Positions 9,280 to 16,743 of a stretch of 64,000 bases of DNA are shown piece by piece. This DNA is from Klebsiella pneumoniae. Lineage in GTDB: Bacteria; Myxococcota_A; UBA9042. Within the stretch, counting starts at the first letter, position 1; each line of letters begins with the position of its first letter. The notes below the pieces were generated by a model, which ran no database searches, was not told the origin of the DNA, and saw nothing but the letters and a program-made list of their open reading frames with translations. Where the stretch lies: assembly GCA_945889325.1 (NCBI GenBank), contig CAMDBH010000001.1, forward strand, positions 1-64,000, read 5' to 3'. Position numbers and translations under genes: made by a program.

Positions 9280-9363
9280 CCCGCCCACATGCCTATTCTG
9301 CCCACCCACATGCATATTCTGCCCACCCACATGCATATTCTGCCCAACCACATGCATATTCTG
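9280..9363. repeat. 21-bp tandem repeat carrying four in-frame start codons
   Basis: Four units at 9280-9300, 9301-9321, 9322-9342 and 9343-9363; each is a near copy of a 21-base unit whose second half is CACATGCATATTCTG. Every unit supplies an ATG in frame with the glycosyltransferase gene (9289, 9310, 9331, 9352). The last unit runs directly into the conserved protein start, which suggests that the start-codon region was duplicated outward. Confidence 0.92.
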
Positions 9364-10605
9364 ATTGTGTCGCAATTCTACCACCCGGAGATGGGCGCTC
9401 CGGCGGCGCGCTTCGGTGATTTTGCGCACTATTTTGTCAAAGCGGGCCACCGCGTGAGCGTGCTGACCACGTTTCCAAATTTCCCGCACGGCCAGCTGTA
9501 TCCGGGGCACACCCAAAAACTGGCCAAGCTTGAAATTATTAATGATATCCAAGTCATTCGCACGCCCATTTTGGCGCTCGGCGGACATACGCCGCTGCGC
9601 AAAGCCCTGCTGTATGCCAGCTTTGCGGTGAGTTCTCTGCTGCAAGGCGGGTTGCGCGATCTGCGGCCTGACATCGTCATCGGCACCACGCCGCCGCCAA
9701 CGGTCGGCGTGACTTCGCTGCTGCTTGCGAAGCGCTTCGGCGCGCCGCATGTGCTGGATGTCCGTGATATTTGGCCGGAAGCCGTGGTGAATGCCGGCCG
9801 TGTCAAGGCAGGTCCAGCGATTTCTGCACTGGAGCAACTCAACCGCTTTGTGCTGACGCATTCGGCCGGCGTGACCACGGTCAGTGAGGGCAAACGGACG
9901 CGGCTGATAGAAATGGGCGCGCGGCCCGCGGCGGTTGAAGTTTTGCCCAATGGCGCTGATTTGCAGCGTTTTGACCGCGAGGCAGCGAAAAGCGGCGCCG
10001 CAGCCGCGCTTTGGTTGCGCGATCAGGGTGTGCCCGGCGATCGCCAACTCGCGGTTTATGCGGGTGTGTTCAATCCGCCTCAAGGCCTTGATCTCGTGCT
10101 AGATATCGCGTCGCAGCGCCTGAAGCGAGGTAGCGCGGACGTTCATTTTGCCCTAATCGGCGACGGCGCGCTGAGGTCGCATCTGGCGGAACGAATCAAA
10201 AACGAGGGCTTGAGCAACGTCACGCTCGCCGGTCCGGTCGATCGTTCGATGGTAGCGGCATTGTACCGCCATGCATGGGCGACTTTGGTCATCTTGCGAC
10301 CGCGCAAAGATGAACACACCGTTCCAAGTAAGATTTACGAATCCATGGCTTCTGGTCGGCCCGTGCTCCTGTGCGCCGACGGAGAAGTGGTGCGCATCGC
10401 CCAAGCTGCCGACTGTGGCGCAACTTGCGCGGCTGGCGACGGCGACGGTCTTCAAGCCGCGATAGACGGTTTGCTTGCCAACACCGCTCGGGCCGATCAG
10501 TGCGGCGCCAACGGCCGCCGCTACGTCGAGCAATTCAACGATCGCGCGGTTTTGGCTGGCAAATATCTGGAGATGTTGCAAAGCATCGTCGACGGCCGGC
10601 GATGA
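9352..10605 (+). CDS. Glycosyltransferase family 4 (WcaI-like)
   Basis: About 417 residues from the ATG at 9352. The protein begins MHILIVSQFYHPE, the classic N-terminal strand and GT-B donor/acceptor groove of WcaI/colanic-acid type GT4 enzymes. Further marks are PDIVIGTTPPPTVG, DVRDIWPE, VTTVSEG and, in the C-terminal domain, the nucleotide-sugar binding region HTVPSKIYESMASGRPVL with the conserved Glu. It should transfer a sugar from a nucleotide donor to a growing lipid-linked glycan at the inner membrane. Three further in-frame ATGs upstream come from the tandem repeat and would add up to 21 residues; no Shine-Dalgarno motif decides between them. The stop overlaps the next start (ATGA). 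Confidence 0.92.
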   Translation: MHILIVSQFYHPEMGAPAARFGDFAHYFVKAGHRVSVLTTFPNFPHGQLYPGHTQKLAKLEIINDIQVIRTPILALGGHTPLRKALLYASFAVSSLLQGGLRDLRPDIVIGTTPPPTVGVTSLLLAKRFGAPHVLDVRDIWPEAVVNAGRVKAGPAISALEQLNRFVLTHSAGVTTVSEGKRTRLIEMGARPAAVEVLPNGADLQRFDREAAKSGAAAALWLRDQGVPGDRQLAVYAGVFNPPQGLDLVLDIASQRLKRGSADVHFALIGDGALRSHLAERIKNEGLSNVTLAGPVDRSMVAALYRHAWATLVILRPRKDEHTVPSKIYESMASGRPVLLCADGEVVRIAQAADCGATCAAGDGDGLQAAIDGLLANTARADQCGANGRRYVEQFNDRAVLAGKYLEMLQSIVDGRR

Positions 10606-12329
10606 GCGAAAAGCCGATCGACATCGCCGGTCGCTGGTGGCGCACGCTGCGTCCGCTGCCCGTGGAGTCCCATGTTTTTCGCGCATTGAACGACCTGCGC
10701 AAGCCCTTGTGGGCGCCCGCCCTGCCCGTTCTCGTCGCGCTTTGGCGTCAACGCGCGCAGAACGCCGTGAGGGGGGCGCGGGCTGAATCCTTGCTGTCGC
10801 TGGGCAAATTGTTGGCAGCTGCCCCGCCGCCCCCTTCTGAATCATTGCTTAACAGGCAGTTCGTTGTCGGGCGACGGGCCATTTGCGCGTTCCCGCCCCG
10901 CGACTGGCAGCTGCGAGGTGCGCGCGCGTTGGAGGTTTACGAGGCCCACTACTTGGACTGGGCCGATGTGCTGGTAGCTGCCACGCTGAACAATGAATTC
11001 GCGGCCTTGCAGCTGCTGCAAACTGGGTTGGCGAGTTGGGAAAAGGCCGTGCCAGCGCTGACCAAAGCGTGGGAACCGTATCCGCGGGCCCGCCGGGTGC
11101 TGGCGTGCGTGAGGGCGGCGGCCCGTTTGACCGCGGTCCTGCACCACGGCGGAGACCGGTGGCATGACGGGCTGACCGCTTTGCGGTTGCAACTCTTGCA
11201 CATCGCGGCAACCGCTGCTGAAGGGCTAAAATGGATTCTAGAACGGCACTTGGGAGGCAACCACCTGTTGGTCGACCTGCTGGCCCTCGCCGCGGCAGAA
11301 GCCGTTTGGGGAACTGGGGGACATGCGCAAGACGCGTTGTTGGCCCAGTGCCGGATTCAATTCGCCGATGACGGCGCACACCGCGAAAATTCGCCGATGT
11401 ACCATGCGCTTTTGCTAGACGATTTATTAGTGGTTCAGGGGCTTTTGCAGCCCAATGCTGTTGAACGCACGCTGCCGTTGACCCGCATCACCCAGCGCGC
11501 CACGGCGTGGTTGGCTGCGGTACGCCACCCGAACGGCCAGGTGCCGAGCTTCGGAGACAGCGACCCCTCCATTTTGCAGCAACTTAGTTTGGTGCGCACC
11601 GCCGTTTTGCAGGCTTCGGGTGGCGCGCCGGATCCGGTGCTCAGCGCGTGGATTTCAAGGCGAAACGGCCACTTCGCCGTCATGCACACAGCACCGACCG
11701 TGTTCGCGGCGCAGCCCGGTCACGCGCACGCCGACACACTGAGTTTCGAATGGTCGCGCAACGACCAAATTCTGGTGTGCGACGCGGGGCTCGCTGGCTA
11801 TGAGGGTGATCCGGACCGCGAACTCAACCGCAGCGCCGCAAGCCATTCTGTTGTTGAAATTATTGGTTTTCCATCCATTGAACTGTGGGCCTCCTTTCGC
11901 GTCGGTGCGCGCGGTAGCGTGCGCGATGTCCATGCAGGACGCCTGCGCGATTGGGATTGGTGCGTCGCCACGCATGTTTGGCCTGACGGCAGCCGCCAGC
12001 ATCGGCGTCTGATCGCGCTGCACCAGAGCGGCGCGCTGCTGCTGGTCGATCATTTGCAGAGCGATCGCGACGGCGTTGGCCGGATCTTACTGGCGGCTGA
12101 GGTGACCGCCGATCAAATCGCGCCGCAAAGCGATGCCGAAATCGTCCAAACGATCGGCATCCGCTTCAATGGCCAGCACGGCTCGAGGGCGCACGCGGTG
12201 CTGCAATATCCGGTCATTGCGCAAAAAGATGTTTGGACACTTCTGGGCGGCGGGCTGTCCCTTGGCGTTGCGAAGGCCGATTTGGCCGATATCGTCTTTC
12301 GTCTGGTCACGCAGGCCGTCCTCCGCTAA
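10602..12329 (+). CDS. Heparinase II/III-like polysaccharide lyase/hydrolase
   Basis: 575 residues. Start ATG at 10602 overlaps the previous stop as ATGA. The central part has an alpha/alpha toroid signature (DDGAHRENSPMYHALLLDDLL, HPNGQVPSFGDSD), and the C-terminal beta-sheet part has FAAQPGHAHADTLSFEWS and a later VVEIIGF segment, matching heparinase II/III family proteins of exopolysaccharide clusters. No signal peptide is apparent, so either it acts in the cytoplasm or export is unconventional. In such clusters the enzyme is thought to trim or depolymerise the polymer; the substrate here is not known. Confidence 0.85.
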   Translation: MSEKPIDIAGRWWRTLRPLPVESHVFRALNDLRKPLWAPALPVLVALWRQRAQNAVRGARAESLLSLGKLLAAAPPPPSESLLNRQFVVGRRAICAFPPRDWQLRGARALEVYEAHYLDWADVLVAATLNNEFAALQLLQTGLASWEKAVPALTKAWEPYPRARRVLACVRAAARLTAVLHHGGDRWHDGLTALRLQLLHIAATAAEGLKWILERHLGGNHLLVDLLALAAAEAVWGTGGHAQDALLAQCRIQFADDGAHRENSPMYHALLLDDLLVVQGLLQPNAVERTLPLTRITQRATAWLAAVRHPNGQVPSFGDSDPSILQQLSLVRTAVLQASGGAPDPVLSAWISRRNGHFAVMHTAPTVFAAQPGHAHADTLSFEWSRNDQILVCDAGLAGYEGDPDRELNRSAASHSVVEIIGFPSIELWASFRVGARGSVRDVHAGRLRDWDWCVATHVWPDGSRQHRRLIALHQSGALLLVDHLQSDRDGVGRILLAAEVTADQIAPQSDAEIVQTIGIRFNGQHGSRAHAVLQYPVIAQKDVWTLLGGGLSLGVAKADLADIVFRLVTQAVLR

Positions 12330-12413
12330 AATCTTGGCCCGCAGTTGCGGCAACCAACGTTTGTGCCCTATTTGCGCTCATTGCAGGGCGCAACTGCGAA
12401 GGAGAATTTTCAC

Positions 12414-13376
12414 GTGCGCACCTACCTGGTCGCATTTTTGATGGCCTTGGGCATCGCCGCGATTCTCACGGCGCCCGTGCTGCATTTGTCGCGGCGCTGG
12501 CGGCTGTTTGATCCTCCCGATGGTGATCGCAAAATTCACACCAATCCGATGCCGAGAACCGGCGGCATCTCCATCGCTTTTGGCTTTGCCGCTCCCTTGG
12601 TGAGCCTACTTTTCTGGGGCAACAATTTCACCCTTGAATTGCGCGACGACAAGGCGCGCATCGCCGCGTTTTTTGTCGGCCTGCTGTCGATTCTGGCCTT
12701 GGGCGTCTACGACGACATAAAGGGCTGTGGCGCTTGGGGCAAATTGTTGGTGCAGTCCGCGGTGGCGATCCTGCTTTGGCAGGCTGGTTTGCGTTTTGGG
12801 ACGGTTAGCCTGTTCGGCAACTCTTATGAATTCGGGTTGAGTTCTCTGCCATTGACGATCCTTTGGGTGACCGGAATCATCAATGCAATGAATTTGATCG
12901 ATGGCTTGGACGGCTTGGCCGCCGGTGTGGCGTTTTTCGCCGCCGCGGCACTCTTCGTGCTGGCGATGCAGGACGCCAACACGATGTTGGGGCTCTTCGC
13001 CGCTGCGTTGGCGGGCAGCGTTTTAGGCTTCTTGTTCTACAATTTTTCACCTGCCCTCATTTTTATGGGTGATTCCGGCAGCATGACGATCGGCTACGTT
13101 TTCGCCACCGCCGCTTTGTGGTCAGCGTGCAAACGTTCAACCGCGCTGGCACTTTTGCTGCCTGTTTTGGCGCTCGGACTGCCCATCGCCGATACGGGTT
13201 TGGCTTTCGTCCGCCGCGCGATCAGCGGCCGCTCGCCGTTTCACTCCGATCGCAAACACATTCACCACCGGCTGCTGGACATGGGCCTGAGCCAGCGCCA
13301 AGCCGTTTTACTTTTGTATTTAGTATGTTGCGTGCTAACCGCCGCGGTGATCATGATCCGCAGGTGGGCTTGGTGA
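12414..13376 (+). CDS. Undecaprenyl-phosphate sugar-1-phosphate transferase (WecA/TagO/MraY superfamily)
   Basis: 320 residues, polytopic membrane protein. GTG at 12414 follows a strong GAAGGAGA Shine-Dalgarno motif at 12398-12405. Diagnostic motifs are RKIHTNPMPRTGG, YDDIKG (catalytic Asp pair), NAMNLIDGLDGLAAG, FMGDSGSM and the C-terminal cytoplasmic loop HSDRKHIHHRLLDMG, which is the His-rich loop of the WecA/TagO branch rather than MraY. It would load the first sugar-phosphate onto undecaprenyl phosphate for the glycan assembled by the neighbouring genes. The last codons overlap the next start (GTGA). Confidence 0.93.
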   Translation: MRTYLVAFLMALGIAAILTAPVLHLSRRWRLFDPPDGDRKIHTNPMPRTGGISIAFGFAAPLVSLLFWGNNFTLELRDDKARIAAFFVGLLSILALGVYDDIKGCGAWGKLLVQSAVAILLWQAGLRFGTVSLFGNSYEFGLSSLPLTILWVTGIINAMNLIDGLDGLAAGVAFFAAAALFVLAMQDANTMLGLFAAALAGSVLGFLFYNFSPALIFMGDSGSMTIGYVFATAALWSACKRSTALALLLPVLALGLPIADTGLAFVRRAISGRSPFHSDRKHIHHRLLDMGLSQRQAVLLLYLVCCVLTAAVIMIRRWAW

Positions 13377-14395
13377 CGTGGGTCGATCGTCAAACGCTTC
13401 GCGTCGTGCACCAATGGGCGCGGCCTGAGCCGCCTGACGATGCCGAAGTGCCGCATCTGACTGCGCCGCAATGGCGTGCAGCGCTTAAGCTTTGCGGCCA
13501 AATGCGCAGTTCGCCCTGGCTCGAGTTGCACACGCGGCGTTTCGATTTGCCAAGAGATGTCAGAGCGGAACTCGCCGCGCAGTCGCTTGCCGTTGTTGCG
13601 CGCACCCTCGATGTCGATCGCTGTCTCTTGCAAGTAACGCCAAAGCTTTTGGACGGTCCGAGCGCGCCGGCGTTGCTGCTCAAGGGCCGCGCTATCGAAC
13701 TGCGCGCCTACCCGGCGCATGTGCTGCGACCTGCCGTCGACGTCGATATTTTGGTGCGGCCGGGCGCGCAGGAGGAAGTCGAAAACCACCTCTCGGCGCT
13801 AGGTTACAAACAGGCTTGGCAATCCCGATCGCGGCACAATGCCATGTGGATGGAGCAAGGCGGCGGCAATACCGTTGAAGTTCATAAGCAAATCTTGTGC
13901 CCTTTGCGTTACAGGCCGTTTGCGCAAACGCAGTTGACGCAGGATCTGTTCGATCGCGCGGTCATGCTCGATCGCTGGCTTTGCCTACAAGTGGCTGATC
14001 AAACAGCGCACTTGCTGGTTCACCTCAATGAAGGGGCTTACGCCGATTGGCGCCACCTGGCGGACCTAGGCCAGTGGTTGCGCAATGTTACGGTAGATGC
14101 GCAGGAAGTAGCGGTGCGGCTCAAAGCTTGGCGCGCAAGCCGCGCCGGGACCGCCGCGCTCATCGCGCTGCAGTCGTACGATCGGGCGGTGCTGGTTGCG
14201 CAGTGGCAAGGCCTAATTGCGAGCAATAGCCGAGATTTGCAAGCGGTACTGGCGACAGCGACGCGCGAACTCGCGGTTGGGCATCTGCGGTGGCGCGGGT
14301 ATCCGCCGCCGCGTTGGCTTGAAGCTGCAGGACTCTGCACGCACCTAGATCAGCCGCTGCCCTGGCTGAAGAGTTGGCTTGGCCAAAACGCGTAA
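13373..14395 (+). CDS. Putative nucleotidyltransferase-fold protein (NTP_transf_5-like)
   Basis: 340 residues from a GTG that overlaps the wecA-like stop. The core reads APALLLKGRAIELRAYPAH followed by LRPAVDVDILVRP: the 'LLKG...Rp..DxDxLV' pattern of the uncharacterised nucleotidyltransferase family found in exopolysaccharide and exosortase-associated gene clusters. The Asp-x-Asp pair is the expected metal-binding site. The C-terminal half is alpha-helical with Trp/Arg-rich stretches. The biochemical role of this family in glycan clusters is not established. The open frame extends to 13118 but that part overlaps the previous gene out of frame and is not used. Confidence 0.78.
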   Translation: MTWVDRQTLRVVHQWARPEPPDDAEVPHLTAPQWRAALKLCGQMRSSPWLELHTRRFDLPRDVRAELAAQSLAVVARTLDVDRCLLQVTPKLLDGPSAPALLLKGRAIELRAYPAHVLRPAVDVDILVRPGAQEEVENHLSALGYKQAWQSRSRHNAMWMEQGGGNTVEVHKQILCPLRYRPFAQTQLTQDLFDRAVMLDRWLCLQVADQTAHLLVHLNEGAYADWRHLADLGQWLRNVTVDAQEVAVRLKAWRASRAGTAALIALQSYDRAVLVAQWQGLIASNSRDLQAVLATATRELAVGHLRWRGYPPPRWLEAAGLCTHLDQPLPWLKSWLGQNA

Positions 14396-14398
14396 AAT

Positions 14399-15589
14399 TT
14401 AGGAATGTTTGCGCAAATGTGTCAGCGCCTGCAGCGCGGTGTGGCCGAGCGACGCCACACCTGCCATCGGATCGTCCCACGCAAAAACCGCGTCGGCATC
14501 CGTGTGCGGCGCAGTTGCGGCGCTGAGCATCGCGCGCGGCCCCGCTTGCATCAGCGCGATCGCGTCGCGCACGCCGTACCGCCAAACGGTTGCATTGCGC
14601 TGTTCCTGAAGTATTGTCGGCTCTTGTCCTGCAAGTTCTTGCACATGCGCGGCGATGAGGTGCGTACCCGCCGCGCGGCACAGGTCAAACCACAACGTGG
14701 GCCGCGGATTGATCTCGATCAAGCGCAAGCGCCCGTTGCGCTCGTCGCGCTTGAATTCTGTGCCGCACAGCCCGCGGTAATCCAGCTGTTCAACGATTTG
14801 ACTTGAAAGTTGGCGCACATCGGCGAGATCTTCACTGCGTACCAGCGATCCCGAACCAAAATTGCGCGGAAATTGGCGAATTTTTCGCGCCGTCAAGACG
14901 TGGCGAACGCCCCCTTGCTGCCCAGCCAAGACAGCACCAACTAGCAAATTAGATTCAGGACCTTGCACCAATTCCTGCAGGACGACGGCCGATGGATCGC
15001 CGATAATCTCATCAAAAGCGCGTTTGAGCTCATCCATATCCTTGGGCACCAACAACTTTTGGCCCTTGAGGCGTTGACGCCAAAGATGACCTGCCCGCGG
15101 CTTGACGATGCAAGGCAAACCGCAGTGGGCGACGAAGGCTTGGATATCCTGCCAATTTGCTGGCTGCAGCGTGAGCGGCACGTCGATCTGCAAGTCTTTG
15201 CAGGCTTGAGCGAATTTGGACTTGTCGAGCAAGACGCCGGCGCGGTCAGTGGTATGACCAGTAGACCAGCAGACCACCGACCCAAGCGTTTCGCGGTGCT
15301 GTATGCACCACTGCACGGCGTCGTCAGCGGCCGGAATCACGATCGGCGGCACCGGCAGCGCTCTGGCGGCGTCGCTGAGCGCATCGACAAGGGCAAGTCC
15401 GTACGGCAGGTCAGAAAGACCTTTGATATTCTCAATATGCCGGCTATAGCACCCCGGACGCGAGCGATCGCTGTCGACCCCGATGACCCGCCAACCCAAC
15501 GTCGCCACGTCGCGCGCAACGGCTAAGCCAGTGGCGGTCAAAGTCAGCACAAAGACGACAGGATTTGGCATGTTGAAAGGTTTGTCCAT
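14399..15589 (-). CDS. ATP-grasp family protein (carbamoyl-phosphate-synthase-like)
   Basis: About 396 residues. A Rossmann-like N-terminal domain (VVFVLTLTATGLAVARDVA) is followed by an ATP-grasp core: CIVKPRAGHLWRQ, VVLQELVQGPESN and the metal-binding segment RLRLIEINPRPTLWFDLC. Such enzymes ligate a carboxylate to an amine with ATP; in exopolysaccharide loci they often decorate glycans or lipids. The substrate is unknown. It faces the polysaccharide cluster tail to tail, only three bases apart, which may be a functional link. Start 15589 is chosen; ATG 15571 is equally possible because neither has a good Shine-Dalgarno motif. Confidence 0.82.
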   Translation of the reverse strand: MDKPFNMPNPVVFVLTLTATGLAVARDVATLGWRVIGVDSDRSRPGCYSRHIENIKGLSDLPYGLALVDALSDAARALPVPPIVIPAADDAVQWCIQHRETLGSVVCWSTGHTTDRAGVLLDKSKFAQACKDLQIDVPLTLQPANWQDIQAFVAHCGLPCIVKPRAGHLWRQRLKGQKLLVPKDMDELKRAFDEIIGDPSAVVLQELVQGPESNLLVGAVLAGQQGGVRHVLTARKIRQFPRNFGSGSLVRSEDLADVRQLSSQIVEQLDYRGLCGTEFKRDERNGRLRLIEINPRPTLWFDLCRAAGTHLIAAHVQELAGQEPTILQEQRNATVWRYGVRDAIALMQAGPRAMLSAATAPHTDADAVFAWDDPMAGVASLGHTALQALTHLRKHS

Positions 15590-15651
15590 CCGCGCGGGGG
15601 TTGCAAGTGCTCGCGGCGCAATGGATTGGTTGCCAGCCGCCACTTTGCGGG

Positions 15652-16590
15652 TCAAGCGCGCGGGTGAAAACGATCGTAAATCTCGCGCAGACGCTCGCGG
15701 TGCACGTGCGTGTAGATCTGCGTTGTGCCGATGTCGGCGTGCCCGAGCATGGCCTGTACCGCGCGCAAGTCCGCGCCGCCCGCCAACAAATGCGTCGCAA
15801 ACGAGTGCCGCAACTTGTGCGGCGAGATCGGTTTGTCGATGCAGGCGACGGCGGCGTATCGCTTGACCAGTTTCCAAAATCCTTGTCTTGTCATAGCTTT
15901 GCATTGGCTGGTGATGAACAGCGAATTGCACTGCCCGCCGCGTTTGCCGCGCATGGCGCCGGATCTGGACAGGGTAGGTCGGGCATTTTCCAAATAGGTC
16001 AGAAGTTTAAACCGCGCCACTTCGCCGATCGGCACCAAGCGCTCCTTGCGCCCCTTGCCCATGCAGCGCACGACGCCGCGATCAAAATCAATGTCGGTCA
16101 GCGTCAAGTTGACCAATTCGCTAACGCGCAAACCGGTTGCGTAAAGCGTTTCCAACATCGCAGCATCGCGGATCGACCGGTCGGCGCTGCCTGCTGGGGC
16201 GCTGAGCAGACGTTCGACTTCCTCGGTCGTCAGCACATCGGGCAGGTCCTGATCAAGCTTAGGCAATTCCAATAATGTTGCGGGATTTTCGCGCAGCAAG
16301 CCGCGATCTACCAAATAGCTGCCAAAGGTACGTATCGTCGACATGTGCCGCGCAACACTGCGCGGCTGTAGGCCATTTTCGCGCAAGTCGCACAAGTATT
16401 CGTGCAAGGCGTCGCTGTCCAGATCCTGCGGGTCTTCAATCCCGAACTGCTCTTGCATGTAGACAGCGAGCCGGTGCAAGTCGCGACCGTAAGCGGTCAA
16501 CGTATTGCTCGACATGTTGCGTTCCAAGCGCAAGTGCCTGAGGAATTTTTCGACCGAGAGAGCAAATTGCGATTGTGTGTTTTTGTTCAT
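15652..16590 (-). CDS. xerD: Tyrosine recombinase XerD/XerC
   Basis: 312 residues with all catalytic residues of the tyrosine recombinases: R155 (TGLRVSEL), K179, H258 and R261 (HKLRHSFATHLL), H284 (LGHADIGTT) and the nucleophile Y293. The N-terminal SAM-like domain (residues 10-110) is complete. Length and motifs match the chromosome-dimer-resolving XerC/D pair acting at dif with FtsK; which of the two it is cannot be told here. No att sites or other mobile genes adjoin it, so a housekeeping role is more likely than an integrase role. It lies 62 bases upstream of the ATP-grasp gene in the same direction. Confidence 0.92.
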   Translation of the reverse strand: MNKNTQSQFALSVEKFLRHLRLERNMSSNTLTAYGRDLHRLAVYMQEQFGIEDPQDLDSDALHEYLCDLRENGLQPRSVARHMSTIRTFGSYLVDRGLLRENPATLLELPKLDQDLPDVLTTEEVERLLSAPAGSADRSIRDAAMLETLYATGLRVSELVNLTLTDIDFDRGVVRCMGKGRKERLVPIGEVARFKLLTYLENARPTLSRSGAMRGKRGGQCNSLFITSQCKAMTRQGFWKLVKRYAAVACIDKPISPHKLRHSFATHLLAGGADLRAVQAMLGHADIGTTQIYTHVHRERLREIYDRFHPRA

Positions 16591-16599
16591 GGCAAAATG

Positions 16600-16628
16600 G
16601 ATATTGCCGTGGTTCGACGCGCCGTCAA
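16600..16628 (-). promoter_or_regulatory. Candidate sigma-70 promoter of the xer gene
   Basis: Reading the minus strand, TTGACG (16628-16623) is followed by a 17-base spacer and AATATC (16605-16600). The -10 box ends only ten bases before the ATG, so transcription would start almost at the start codon and give a near-leaderless mRNA. This fits the lack of a Shine-Dalgarno motif there. Confidence 0.3.
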
Positions 16629-16743
16629 AAAATCACATCTTTCAATTGCTTATGCTATTTTTTTGACAGCGATGTACTTTTGATCCACCCCCGCGATCGC
16701 AAGAGAGGGGCGGTGCCTGAACGCGATGGAACTAACTAAGATT

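Noticed and set aside
15652-16590. Tyrosine recombinase as the integrase of a genomic island
   Set aside because: Sequence and length fit XerC/D; there is no tRNA, direct repeat or mobile gene next to it.
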